64,000 nucleotides of DNA from Comamonas sp. JUb58. GTDB taxonomy: Bacteria; Pseudomonadota; Gammaproteobacteria; Burkholderiales; Burkholderiaceae_C. The position numbers were made by a program, and so were the translations under genes. The notes beneath the pieces are model-generated. The model made no database searches and was not told where the DNA came from. It worked only from the letters and a program-made list of their open reading frames with translations. Below are positions 1 through 8,214 of the stretch, piece by piece. Within the stretch, counting starts at the first letter, position 1. Each line of letters opens with the position of its first letter. The stretch covers positions 34,448 to 98,447 of the forward strand of contig NZ_SOAL01000022.1 of the NCBI RefSeq assembly GCF_004364775.1. The letters are read 5' to 3'.

Positions 1-433
1 GTTCCCGGTGCCAGCGCTTCAGAGACTAGGAGAAACACTAATGTGGCAAGAGACAACAGAAATAGTATGCGAGCCCGGCAGCTGATTCATTATGTAAATT
101 TTTATGGATAGCCCAGGATCATGATTTAAAGCCTATTAATCGCAAAAGGAGACGAGAAATGCTCCGCAGTAACGGCAGAACGTTACGTAACGGGCGAGGG
201 AACAACATTGGACATTGCTTGAATCTCAGATCACACCATAGTTTTTAAACTGGCATTCATCGACGCCTAAATATATTTATCCATATATTTCAATGACTTA
301 TGAAATACCAAAAGAACGCAAATAAAAAACAAATCTATGGCACGCAAGTTGCACAGGCTCCACCCAGATAAGCCTCGCGAGGCGAGTCGGAGCCCTTGCG
401 TTTGATATTCCACTCTCCAACAGGACAGAGAAC
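1..433. other. AT-rich non-coding region upstream of the giant repeat protein
   Basis: No convincing gene is visible in these 433 bases. The stretch is clearly richer in A and T than the coding DNA around it, with runs such as the one near 265-335. It contains a sigma-54 type promoter at 338-353. The remaining upstream DNA would be the natural place for enhancer-type activator sites, but I could not identify a specific inverted repeat with confidence. Confidence 0.6.
338..353 (+). promoter_or_regulatory. Sigma-54 (RpoN) -24/-12 promoter
   Basis: The sequence TGGCACGCAAGTTGCA matches the sigma-54 consensus TGGCAC-N5-TTGCA, with the invariant GG and GC separated by exactly ten bases. Transcription would start around 365, about 70 bases upstream of the ATG at 434. 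Sigma-54 promoters need an AAA+ activator; one is encoded at 26110-27540, but the link between them is inference. Confidence 0.85.
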
Positions 434-3400
434 ATGACCACCTCTACCGCCCTCCCTTCCAATACCGCAGCTGCCGCACTGGCAACCCACGGCATGGCAT
501 CCCAAACCGGCAGCGGAGCGGCGATGGCCGCGTCGGCCAAGGGGACGCCGGCCACACTGTCCCAGGCGACTGCCGGGGTGCAGATCGTGCGCGACGGCCA
601 GACCATGGCAGCCCCCGCAGGCACCGCCTTGCAGGTGGGTGACAAGATCATCGTCCCGGCCGATGGGAGTGCGCAGGCGCAGTTCACCGGCGCTGGTGGC
701 CAGAAGCTGATCGGTACCTTCGCAGGTGGCACCGAAGCGACTTTGGGCTACCAAGCCGGTGCTGACGGTGGCGGCGCGATGGCCCTGGATCTCGCATCGG
801 GCAAGGTCGATGTGGCCCCTGCCAACGACGACAGCAACGCGCTGGGCCTGATCGTGACCCAGGAAACGGCCGAGGCCGGTGGCTCCACCTTGGGTGATTT
901 TCTGCTGGCCGGCCTGGTCGGCATTGGTGGCGGAGCGCTGATTGCGGCCGCACTGGACAGTGGTGACGATGACGACGACCGCACGCCGCCCGTTAACCCC
1001 ACCAATCCAACCAACCCCACCAACCCCACGGATCCGACCAATCCGACGAACCCCACGAACCCTACTAATCCTACGGATCCGACCAACCCCACGGATCCCA
1101 CGAATCCAACCAACCCAACGAATCCGACCAATCCCACGGATCCGACCAACCCTACCAACCCTACCAACCCTACCAACCCCACGAATCCTACGAACCCGAC
1201 CAATCCAACGAACCCTACGAATCCGACCAACCCTACCAATCCAACGAACCCCACGAATCCGACCAACCCGACGGATCCTACGAACCCGACCAATCCAACT
1301 AACCCCACGAATCCTACGAACCCGACAAATCCAACCAACCCTACGGATCCCACCAATCCGACCAACCCTACGAACCCCACCAATCCGACGAACCCGACGG
1401 ATCCTACGAACCCGACCAATCCAACCAACCCCACGGATCCCACCAATCCGACCAACCCAACGAATCCGACGGACCCTACCAATCCGACGAATCCTACGAA
1501 CCCGACCAACCCAACCAACCCTACGGATCCAACGAATCCGACGAACCCGACCAATCCTACGGATCCAACCAATCCAACAAATCCAACCAACCCTACGAAC
1601 CCCACCAATCCGACCAACCCAACGGACCCGACCAACCCTACCAATCCGACTAATCCAACGGACCCCACGAACCCGACCAATCCCACCAACCCCACGGATC
1701 CAACGAATCCGACCAACCCGACCAATCCTACGGATCCAACCAACCCCACCGATCCCACGGATGGCCATGGTCTGATCACCTCGGTGGAGGACGTACTGGG
1801 CGCGCTGGGTGGTGGCACCTTGGTCGCACCGGTGACGGATCTGGTGAACTCGCTGATCAACCCATCGACGGGAACCCTGGCAGTGGTGACCAGCGTGCTG
1901 GAGCAGTTGACCAACACCAACGGCGGCCCTCTGGGTGTGCTGACTGAACTGGTCGATGGCCTGGTCAATATCCAGGACCAAGGGCTGGAGCCGCTGGTGT
2001 CGACCCTCAACCAGCTGATCGCCGGTCTGGGCGATCCCACCTCCACCGAAGGCATCCCCGGCCTGGTGAACCAAGTGCTGGGCGGCCTGCTGGGTGAGAA
2101 TAGCCCGCTGGGCGACCTGCTCGCCGGTGTCGGCGGTCTGCTCGGCGGTTTGCTCGGTGGTGGTTCCGGCACGCCTCCCGGCGGCACGGATGGCCCTGGC
2201 ATCGTGACCACGGTGCAAGAAGTGGTGGATGGTTTGCTGGGTGGCACGGTGGCCGAACCCGTTGGCCAGTTGATCGACAGCCTGCTGCACCCCACCGATG
2301 GCACCTTGGCAACGGTGACCGGTTTGCTCGAAGGCCTGACCAGTGTGGAAGGCGGCCCGCTGGGTGTGTTGACCGAGTTGGTCAATGGCCTCACCCAAGT
2401 GGACGGCCAGGCACTGCAACCGCTGATTGGCACCTTGAACGAGCTGATTGCCGGCTTGGGCAACATTGGTGAAGGTGGACTGAGCGGTGGCCTGATCGGC
2501 TCCATCGTGGAAGGCATTTTGGGCGGCCTGGTACCTGGCGGTGGTGCCACCGACGGTGGCGTGGTCACCAGCGTGCAAGACGTGCTGGACGGTTTGCTGG
2601 GCGGCACGGTGGCCGAGCCGGTGGGCCAGCTGCTCGACAGCCTGCTCAACCCTGGCACGGGCACCCTCTCTACCGTGACCTCGGTGCTCGAAGGCCTGAC
2701 CTCGGTGAACGGCGGCCCGCTGGGCGTGCTGACCGAGCTGGTCAATGGCCTGACCCAGGTCGATGGCCAGGCGCTGCAACCCGTTATCGGCACCTTGAAC
2801 GAGCTGATTGCCGGTTTGGGCAATGTGGGTGAAGGCGGCCTGGGCGGCGGCATCATCGGCACCATCGTCGGCGGTGTGCTGGGCGGGCTCGTGCCTGGTG
2901 GCGGCGCCACCGATGGCGGCATCGTCACCACGGTGCAGGATGTCGTCGATGGCTTGCTGGGCGGCACGGTGGCTGAGCCTGTGGGCCAGCTGCTGGATAG
3001 CCTGCTCAACCCGGGCAGCGGCACCCTTGCCACCGTCACCAGCGTACTGGAAGGCCTGACCTCGGTCGACGGCGGCCCGCTCGGTGTGCTGACCGAGTTG
3101 GTCAGCGGCTTGACCCAGGTGGAAGGCCAAGCCCTGCAGCCTGTGATCGGCACGTTGAACGAGCTGATTGCCGGCCTGGGCAGCATCGGTGACGGTGGTG
3201 CTGGCGGCGGTCTGGGCGGTGGCCTGATTGGCAGCATCGTCGGCGGTGTGCTGGGCGGCCTGGTCCCTGGTGGCGGCGCCACCGATGGCGGCCTGGTCAC
3301 CACGGCACAGGATGTCGTCGATGGCTTGCTGGGCGGCACGGTCGCCGAGCCGGTGGGCCAACTGCTCGACAGCCTGCTCAACCCTGGCACGGGCACCCTG

Positions 3401-5683
3401 GCCACTGTGACGAATGTGCTCGAAGGCCTGACCTCCGTCGAGGGCGGCCCGCTGGGTGTGCTGACCGAGCTGGTCAGCGGCCTGACGCAGGTCGAAGGCC
3501 AAGGTCTGCAGCCGGTCATCGGCACCCTGAACGAGCTGATTGCCGGCTTGGGCAGCATCGGTGATGGTGGTGTCGGAGGCGGCCTGGGTGGCGGCCTGAT
3601 TGGCACCGTAGTCGGCGGCGTGCTGGGCGGTCTGACGGGCGGCAACGGCGGCCTGCTGGGCGGCCTCACTGGTGAAGGCGGCCTGCTCGGCGGTTTGACC
3701 GGAGAAGGTGGTCTGCTGGGTGGCCTGACGGGCGAAGGCGGTCTGCTGGGCGGCGTCGTCGGCGGCAATGGCGGCCTGTTGGGCGGCCTGACCGGTGAAG
3801 GTGGCCTGCTTGGCGGTTTGCTGGGCGCCGGCTCTGGCGGCAGCGATGGCAGCGGCGTGGTGACCACGGCGCAAAACGTGGTGGGCGACCTGGTCGGTGG
3901 CACGGCCGCCGCCCCGGTCAGTGCAGTGGTCGATACCCTGCTCAATCCACAAAGCGGCGTGCTGGCCCCCGTGACCAGCATCGTCGAGAGCCTGACTAAC
4001 AGCAGCAGTGGCCCGCTGGGTACGGTTACCTCGGCCGTCAACGGCCTCACCCAAGTGCCTGGCCAGGCGCTGGAGCCAGTGGTCTCTGCCGTGCACGATG
4101 TGGTCGCGGGTCTGAGCGGCGGCCTCAGCGGTGAAGGTGGTCTGCTCGGCGGTGTTATCGGTGGCAATGGCGGCCTGCTGGGCGGCCTGACCGGCGAAGG
4201 CGGTCTGCTCGGTGGTTTGATCGGTGAAGGTGGTCTGCTGGGCGGTGTCGTCGGCGGCAATGGCGGCCTACTGGGTGGCCTGACTGGCGAAGGCGGTCTG
4301 CTCGGCGGTTTGACCGGTGAAGGTGGTCTGCTGGGCGGTGTCGTCGGCGGCAATGGCGGCCTGTTGGGTGGCCTGACCGGCGAAGGCGGTCTGCTCGGCG
4401 GTTTGACCGGTGAAGGCGGCCTGCTCGGCGGTGTTGTCGGCGGCAATGGTGGCCTGCTCGGTGGCCTCACCGGTGACGGTGGTCTGCTGGGCGGCTTGCT
4501 GGGCAATGGCTCCGGTGGTGCCGATGGCAGCGGCGTGGTCAGCACGGCGCAAAACCTGGTCGGCGATCTCGTCGGCGGCACGGTGGCAGCGCCAGTCAAC
4601 GCGGTGGTCGATACCCTGCTGGATCCGCAAAGCGGCGTCCTGGCACCGGTGACCAGCCTGGTTGAAGGCCTGACCAACACCGGCAGCGGCCCACTGGGTG
4701 TGGTGACCTCGGCGGTCAACGGCCTCACCCAGGTGCCTGGCCAGGCGCTGGAGCCGGTCGTCTCTGCGGTGCACGATGTGGTCGCGGGTCTGAGCGGCGG
4801 CACATCGGGTGGCGCGGTCGGCGGCCTGCTGGGCGGTTTGACCGGTGAAGGCGGTTTGCTCGGTGGCGTGCTGGGTGGCAACGGTGGCCTGCTCTCCGGC
4901 GTCACCGGCGAAGGCGGCCTGCTCGGCGGTGTCGCCGGCGGCAATGGCGGTCTGCTCGGTGGTCTGACCGGTGACGGCGGCCTGCTGGGCGGCTTGCTGG
5001 GCTCCGGCACCGGCGGCGCCGATGCCAGCGGTGTGGTGACTACGGCGCAAAACGTCGTGGGCGACCTGGTCGGCGGCACGGTGGCAGCACCGGTCAATGC
5101 GGTGGTCGATACCTTGCTGGATCCGCAAAGCGGCGTCCTGGCACCGGTCACCAGCGTGGTCGAAAACCTGACCAGCACCAGCAGCGGCCCACTGGGCGTG
5201 GTGACCTCGGCGGTCAATGGCTTGACCCAGGAAACCGGCCAGGCGCTGGAGCCGGTGATCTCGACCGTGCACGATGTGGTCGCAGGTCTGGGTGGTGCCA
5301 CCTCGGGCGGCACGGCGGGTCTGGGCGGTGTCGTCAGCGGCCTGCTGGGCGACCAGGGCGTGCTCGGCAGCGTGCTGGGCTCCACGGGCGCAACCGGCGG
5401 TCTGCTGAGCGGTCTGACGGGCAACGGTGGCCTGGTCGGCGGCTTGCTGGGTGGCAACACCGGCCTGCTCTCAGGCATCACCGGTGAGCACGGTGTCGTC
5501 GGCGGTCTGCTGGGCGGCAGTGGTGTGCTGGGTGGCTTGCTGGGCGGCACGGCAACGCCGCACCTGGCCGCCAGCAACGACAGCAGCGCGCTGCAACCGG
5601 TCGCTACCGCGATCAGCAGCGTGGCCAGCGGCGATGCACACAACGTGCTGCCGCAGGACCTGCTGCATCACCAGTTGGCCTGA
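434..5683 (+). CDS. Giant repetitive type I-secreted surface protein (adhesin-like)
   Basis: This encodes 1749 residues, probably a cell-surface or matrix protein exported by the type I system encoded just downstream. Residues about 35-115 resemble the small beta-rich retention module of LapA/BapA-type adhesins (pattern 'VGDKIIVPADGS'). A glycine/alanine-rich hydrophobic stretch (about 155-175) and an acidic run of Asp follow. Residues 188-442 are 85 tandem (N/D)PT tripeptides. The rest is eight copies of a roughly 90-residue module (core 'GTVAEPVGQLLDSLLNP') separated by 'GGLLGGLTGE' decapeptide runs. No N-terminal Sec signal and no RTX nonapeptides are visible. Database tools may call it collagen-like, but the glycine spacing is not a true Gly-X-Y repeat. 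ATG 434 follows a sigma-54 promoter. The adhesin role is inferred from architecture and neighbours. Confidence 0.8.
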   Translation: MTTSTALPSNTAAAALATHGMASQTGSGAAMAASAKGTPATLSQATAGVQIVRDGQTMAAPAGTALQVGDKIIVPADGSAQAQFTGAGGQKLIGTFAGGTEATLGYQAGADGGGAMALDLASGKVDVAPANDDSNALGLIVTQETAEAGGSTLGDFLLAGLVGIGGGALIAAALDSGDDDDDRTPPVNPTNPTNPTNPTDPTNPTNPTNPTNPTDPTNPTDPTNPTNPTNPTNPTDPTNPTNPTNPTNPTNPTNPTNPTNPTNPTNPTNPTNPTNPTNPTDPTNPTNPTNPTNPTNPTNPTNPTDPTNPTNPTNPTNPTNPTDPTNPTNPTNPTDPTNPTNPTNPTDPTNPTNPTNPTNPTNPTDPTNPTNPTNPTDPTNPTNPTNPTNPTNPTNPTDPTNPTNPTNPTDPTNPTNPTNPTDPTNPTNPTNPTDPTNPTDPTDGHGLITSVEDVLGALGGGTLVAPVTDLVNSLINPSTGTLAVVTSVLEQLTNTNGGPLGVLTELVDGLVNIQDQGLEPLVSTLNQLIAGLGDPTSTEGIPGLVNQVLGGLLGENSPLGDLLAGVGGLLGGLLGGGSGTPPGGTDGPGIVTTVQEVVDGLLGGTVAEPVGQLIDSLLHPTDGTLATVTGLLEGLTSVEGGPLGVLTELVNGLTQVDGQALQPLIGTLNELIAGLGNIGEGGLSGGLIGSIVEGILGGLVPGGGATDGGVVTSVQDVLDGLLGGTVAEPVGQLLDSLLNPGTGTLSTVTSVLEGLTSVNGGPLGVLTELVNGLTQVDGQALQPVIGTLNELIAGLGNVGEGGLGGGIIGTIVGGVLGGLVPGGGATDGGIVTTVQDVVDGLLGGTVAEPVGQLLDSLLNPGSGTLATVTSVLEGLTSVDGGPLGVLTELVSGLTQVEGQALQPVIGTLNELIAGLGSIGDGGAGGGLGGGLIGSIVGGVLGGLVPGGGATDGGLVTTAQDVVDGLLGGTVAEPVGQLLDSLLNPGTGTLATVTNVLEGLTSVEGGPLGVLTELVSGLTQVEGQGLQPVIGTLNELIAGLGSIGDGGVGGGLGGGLIGTVVGGVLGGLTGGNGGLLGGLTGEGGLLGGLTGEGGLLGGLTGEGGLLGGVVGGNGGLLGGLTGEGGLLGGLLGAGSGGSDGSGVVTTAQNVVGDLVGGTAAAPVSAVVDTLLNPQSGVLAPVTSIVESLTNSSSGPLGTVTSAVNGLTQVPGQALEPVVSAVHDVVAGLSGGLSGEGGLLGGVIGGNGGLLGGLTGEGGLLGGLIGEGGLLGGVVGGNGGLLGGLTGEGGLLGGLTGEGGLLGGVVGGNGGLLGGLTGEGGLLGGLTGEGGLLGGVVGGNGGLLGGLTGDGGLLGGLLGNGSGGADGSGVVSTAQNLVGDLVGGTVAAPVNAVVDTLLDPQSGVLAPVTSLVEGLTNTGSGPLGVVTSAVNGLTQVPGQALEPVVSAVHDVVAGLSGGTSGGAVGGLLGGLTGEGGLLGGVLGGNGGLLSGVTGEGGLLGGVAGGNGGLLGGLTGDGGLLGGLLGSGTGGADASGVVTTAQNVVGDLVGGTVAAPVNAVVDTLLDPQSGVLAPVTSVVENLTSTSSGPLGVVTSAVNGLTQETGQALEPVISTVHDVVAGLGGATSGGTAGLGGVVSGLLGDQGVLGSVLGSTGATGGLLSGLTGNGGLVGGLLGGNTGLLSGITGEHGVVGGLLGGSGVLGGLLGGTATPHLAASNDSSALQPVATAISSVASGDAHNVLPQDLLHHQLA
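995..1759 (+). repeat. 85 tandem copies of a 9-bp repeat encoding Asn/Asp-Pro-Thr
   Basis: The 765 bp encode 85 uninterrupted tripeptides, mostly NPT with interspersed DPT. Asp replaces Asn irregularly at first. Towards the 3' end it appears roughly every fourth unit, giving a higher-order period near 36 bp. Synonymous codons vary freely between units, so the amino-acid pattern is kept while the DNA is not a perfect repeat. The chain should be extended and unable to form regular helix, fitting a stalk or channel-spanning linker (inference). Confidence 0.95.
1760..5300 (+). repeat. Eight degenerate copies of a ~90-120 residue protein module
   Basis: Modules begin near 1760, 2188, 2548, 2908, 3277, 3841, 4520 and 5023. 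Copies two to five follow one another with a period of about 360-370 bp. Copies six to eight are spaced by long 'GGLLGG'-type decapeptide arrays (about 3630-3830, 4120-4500 and 4800-5010). Each module has the pattern VTT-Q-VV-LLGGTV-EPV followed by LATVTS-LE-LT and PLGVLTELVNGL, suggesting amphipathic helices. I do not recognise a named fold. Confidence 0.85.
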
Positions 5684-5737
5684 TGCACAGCGCGCCCCGC
5701 GCTGATCACTGACCCGCTTCCATCCCATGGGTCTGCA

Positions 5738-5763
5738 GCGCTTGCCTGGCAACAGGCAAGCGC
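5738..5763 (+). other. Intercistronic hairpin with GCAA tetraloop
   Basis: GCGCTTGCCTG and CAGGCAAGCGC pair perfectly over 11 bp around a GCAA tetraloop, with further weaker pairing outside it (5729-5733 with 5765-5769). No run of T follows, so it is not a standard intrinsic terminator. It lies between the giant protein and the OmpA-like gene and could stabilise or partly attenuate the message. Confidence 0.6.
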
Positions 5764-5784
5764 GGGACCCCATCAAGGATTGCC

Positions 5785-6303
5785 ATGTTCAAACATCTAC
5801 CTCTCTCCATCGCCGCCGTGCTGGCCCTGAGCCTGACCGCCTGCGGCACCAGCTCCACCACCTCCAAACGCGAGGAGCATATTTACGCAGTGTCCAAACC
5901 GGCACCAGCGCCAGCCCAATCGGGCGTGGCACCCGTCGTGGCCACCGCACAGCCCGGCAAAAAAGGCCCGGCCGATACCGCCCATATCGTGTATTTCGAC
6001 TTTGATTCCTACACCGTGCGCCCGGCCGATCGCCCGATTCTGGAAAGCCATGCGCGCTGGATGCGCAGCCACCCCGGCCAATCGCTGACCCTGCAAGGCC
6101 ATACCGATGCGCGCGGCGGCATCGAGTACAACCTGGCGCTGGGCCAGAAACGCGCCGAATCCGTACGCAGCAGTTTGCAGACCCTGGGGGTCGACCCCGC
6201 CCGTGTCGAGGCGGTGAGCTATGGCAAGGAACGCCTGGCCGATACCGGTACCAGCGAAGAAGCGCACCAGCGCAACCGCCGGGTCGAGTTCGAGTACCGC
6301 TAA
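5785..6303 (+). CDS. OmpA/Pal-like peptidoglycan-binding lipoprotein
   Basis: This is a 172-residue protein with a lipoprotein signal: the lipobox LTAC places the lipidated Cys at residue 20. A low-complexity linker (residues about 30-65) leads to an OmpA C-terminal domain (about 68-172). That domain contains 'YFDFDSYTVR', 'GHTDARG' and 'NRRVEFEY', which form the peptidoglycan-binding fold. It would sit in the outer membrane and clamp the cell wall. OmpA-type proteins are known partners in the type I secretion loci of large adhesins, for example next to Acinetobacter Bap-like genes. The ATG follows AAGGAT-type spacing, about 100 bp after the giant protein gene. A housekeeping Pal is less likely, since no tol genes are nearby. 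Confidence 0.85.
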   Translation: MFKHLPLSIAAVLALSLTACGTSSTTSKREEHIYAVSKPAPAPAQSGVAPVVATAQPGKKGPADTAHIVYFDFDSYTVRPADRPILESHARWMRSHPGQSLTLQGHTDARGGIEYNLALGQKRAESVRSSLQTLGVDPARVEAVSYGKERLADTGTSEEAHQRNRRVEFEYR

Positions 6304-6367
6304 GCGCCGCGCTGCATGGCGTGTAGCAGCGCCATGCCTTTCCCTTGTCTCAGCCCCTGGAGGACGC

Positions 6368-7915
6368 GTGTTGGCGCACCAAGCACCCCACCGCTGGAGC
6401 AAACAGCCCAGCCTGGTCCAGCAACTGGGCCTGGGCCTGGACTATCTGAAGACCCGCACCAGCCCCCTGCCCGAGCCCTTTGGCGATTGCATCTTGCTGC
6501 TGAGCGTGGCCACCCCGGGTGAGCCCGTGGCCACCTTCTATGTGCGCCGTGCCACCCTGGATGCGGCCTGGCGTGCCGGCACCACCCAGGTGCGCCAATG
6601 GGCCTGGAGCCGCAGCCTGGACTGCCTGGAGCTGCGCATAGACTGGCCCTTGCACATCAGTGCGCTGCCAGCCAGCACGCCCTCCTGCAGCCCGCTGCCC
6701 GCCGTATCGGCCTGGGCGCTGGCCGACGAGAGCCTGGAGCAGGTGCAACTGGTGCCGCCCCAGCGCTGGTCATCAACAGCCCCCGCTCCCAGCGCATGGC
6801 TGCCCGGCATGGCCGAGCCGCCCGACAGCCTGCCCCGCGCCCATTGGCTGCTGCATCTGCAAGGCCTGTTTGTGAACAGCGAAGGCAGCCTGACACAGCT
6901 GCCGCGTGTGGACCCGGCCCCGGTACCCAGCACTGCGCCTGCGCTGCCGCTGCCCCTTCCTTTGGGCGATGCCAGTATCGCCATGCTGCAGTCCCTGGCT
7001 GTGCCTGAACCCGCGCTCAGCCCCTGGAGCAATGAGCGCCTGGAAGCCTTTTGCGCGCGGCTCTATGCGCTGCTGCTGGTGCAGCAGCACTACCAGCAGC
7101 AGCCGGGCGATGCGCTGCCCCAACAGCGTGGCCTGTCCCAGCTGCTGGGTCGTGCTGCGCTGCAGCTGTGCCAGCAAGTCCAGCGCCAGCAGGCAGAGCC
7201 AGCGCAGAAACTGAACCATGCACTGTGCCTGCTGGTACTGGCCCGCTATGCACAGGCCCAGCGCGCCGACGCGCTGGACAGCGTGGTGCCGGTGATGGCC
7301 CAGTTGGCCCAGCGCATCGGCCCTAAGGAACGGCCCGCGCACAGCGACCTGCAGCCGCCCTTGCCCACACCCAAACCGGCCGCCCTGGCACCCGCCTGGC
7401 GCCTGGTGGCGCTGGCGGCCTATGCCGATTGCATGGCTACCGACGGGGCAGCATCGACAGGACCCACCGCGCTGAGCGATGCCAGCGCTGCCAAACCCGG
7501 TAGCAAGCTTGCCAATGAAGCCAGCACTGCCAGCATCGCAACACCTGAAATGAATGCCATCGAAACCCTGACCCGGCACTGGCTGCAGTGGCACCTGCTG
7601 GCCCATGGCGGGGCCTCAGCGCCGCAACCCGATTGGTCCGTCATCGCAGTGGCCGAGCTGGCCTTGCAACCGGGCCTGGTCGCTGCGCGCCAGCATTTGC
7701 AAAGCTGCAGCTGGCTGGCGGCGCTGCGCCAGCCCTTGCGCGCCAGCTTGCCGCAATACATCCAGCCTGAGGCTGCGATGTTCGTTCCACCCGACACCCG
7801 GGAGCAGGCCGCGTTTATCGAGCCTTTTGCCTATGCCGATCCCTTCCAAGCCAGCAGTTGGCGCAGTTACCAGTGGATTCACCGTATCGCTGTTCCCCAA
7901 TTAATCAATTTTTGA
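6368..7915 (+). CDS. Unknown protein encoded inside the type I secretion cluster
   Basis: The product has 515 residues of unrecognised function. I chose GTG 6368 because GGAGGA lies directly upstream; TTG 6371 has better spacing and is equally possible. The longer in-frame ORF from 6221 would overlap the OmpA gene and was rejected. There is no signal peptide or membrane segment. The N-terminal 100 residues look like a compact domain. The rest is rich in Gln, Ala and Leu, with patterns such as 'LYALLLVQQHYQQQ' suggesting alpha-helical, possibly TPR-like packing. A variable Ala/Ser stretch (about 365-395) looks like a linker. Its position between the substrate, OmpA and ABC genes suggests a cytoplasmic accessory role in secretion, but this is only context. 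Confidence 0.75.
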   Translation: MLAHQAPHRWSKQPSLVQQLGLGLDYLKTRTSPLPEPFGDCILLLSVATPGEPVATFYVRRATLDAAWRAGTTQVRQWAWSRSLDCLELRIDWPLHISALPASTPSCSPLPAVSAWALADESLEQVQLVPPQRWSSTAPAPSAWLPGMAEPPDSLPRAHWLLHLQGLFVNSEGSLTQLPRVDPAPVPSTAPALPLPLPLGDASIAMLQSLAVPEPALSPWSNERLEAFCARLYALLLVQQHYQQQPGDALPQQRGLSQLLGRAALQLCQQVQRQQAEPAQKLNHALCLLVLARYAQAQRADALDSVVPVMAQLAQRIGPKERPAHSDLQPPLPTPKPAALAPAWRLVALAAYADCMATDGAASTGPTALSDASAAKPGSKLANEASTASIATPEMNAIETLTRHWLQWHLLAHGGASAPQPDWSVIAVAELALQPGLVAARQHLQSCSWLAALRQPLRASLPQYIQPEAAMFVPPDTREQAAFIEPFAYADPFQASSWRSYQWIHRIAVPQLINF

Positions 7916-8214
7916 TTAGCAAATACCTTTAATTTGTTGAACATTTACATAGAAAAAAGCTTTAAGAAACCCTCTCTCGCAATATTTAGATAAACCCTAT
8001 ATTTAGTATCTGGGTGGGAGACATTTGTCATAAAAAAATACAATTTCTTACTAACGCTGTTCCGGGATATGTTTGATAAAAATCAAAGTAAATTACAAAA
8101 AATGGCGGCTAGAACCGCAGTCGAGTTAGCGAGTTAATAAGAAAAACCAATAACGTATTTGCATATTTGTGCAGCGCAACAGTGGATCGCTGAGAGGAAT
8201 TGGGAGAGACCAAC
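7916..8214 (+). other. AT-rich intergenic region before the ABC transporter
   Basis: This 299-bp stretch is markedly AT-rich and holds no credible ORF. It probably carries a promoter for the transporter genes, separate from the sigma-54 promoter of the substrate gene. I see no GG-N10-GC sigma-54 element here. A partial inverted repeat lies near 8103-8120 (GCGG...CCGC). A ribosome-binding site GGAGAG lies at 8203-8208. Confidence 0.5.

Noticed and set aside
995..1759. CRISPR array or DNA-level satellite
   Set aside because: There are no spacers and units are 9 bp in frame with the protein. The pattern is protein-level tripeptide repetition.
942..1775. A 277-residue plus-strand frame rich in Arg, Pro, Thr and Ile
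   Set aside because: It is the NPT repeat read in another frame, with no ribosome-binding site of its own.
335..4096. A 1253-residue open frame on the minus strand, rich in 'VGRIRRV' and Gln/Ala repeats
   Set aside because: It is the antisense of the tandem repeat gene. The repeat structure keeps several frames open at once; there is no start site or promoter, and the composition is that of a shadow.
1760..5560. True collagen triple-helix domain
   Set aside because: Glycine does not recur at every third residue. The repeat unit is a decapeptide, so a collagen label would be a composition artefact.
748..5643. A 1631-residue minus-strand open frame, Pro/Ser-rich then 'GLVGFV' repeats
   Set aside because: It is also a mirror of the repeat gene in another frame; the plus-strand frame has the promoter, the logical domain order and secretion neighbours.
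7916..8214. A second sigma-54 promoter before the ABC transporter gene
   Set aside because: The best candidate (TGGCGG...CCGCA near 8103) has eleven instead of ten bases between GG and GC and poor consensus.
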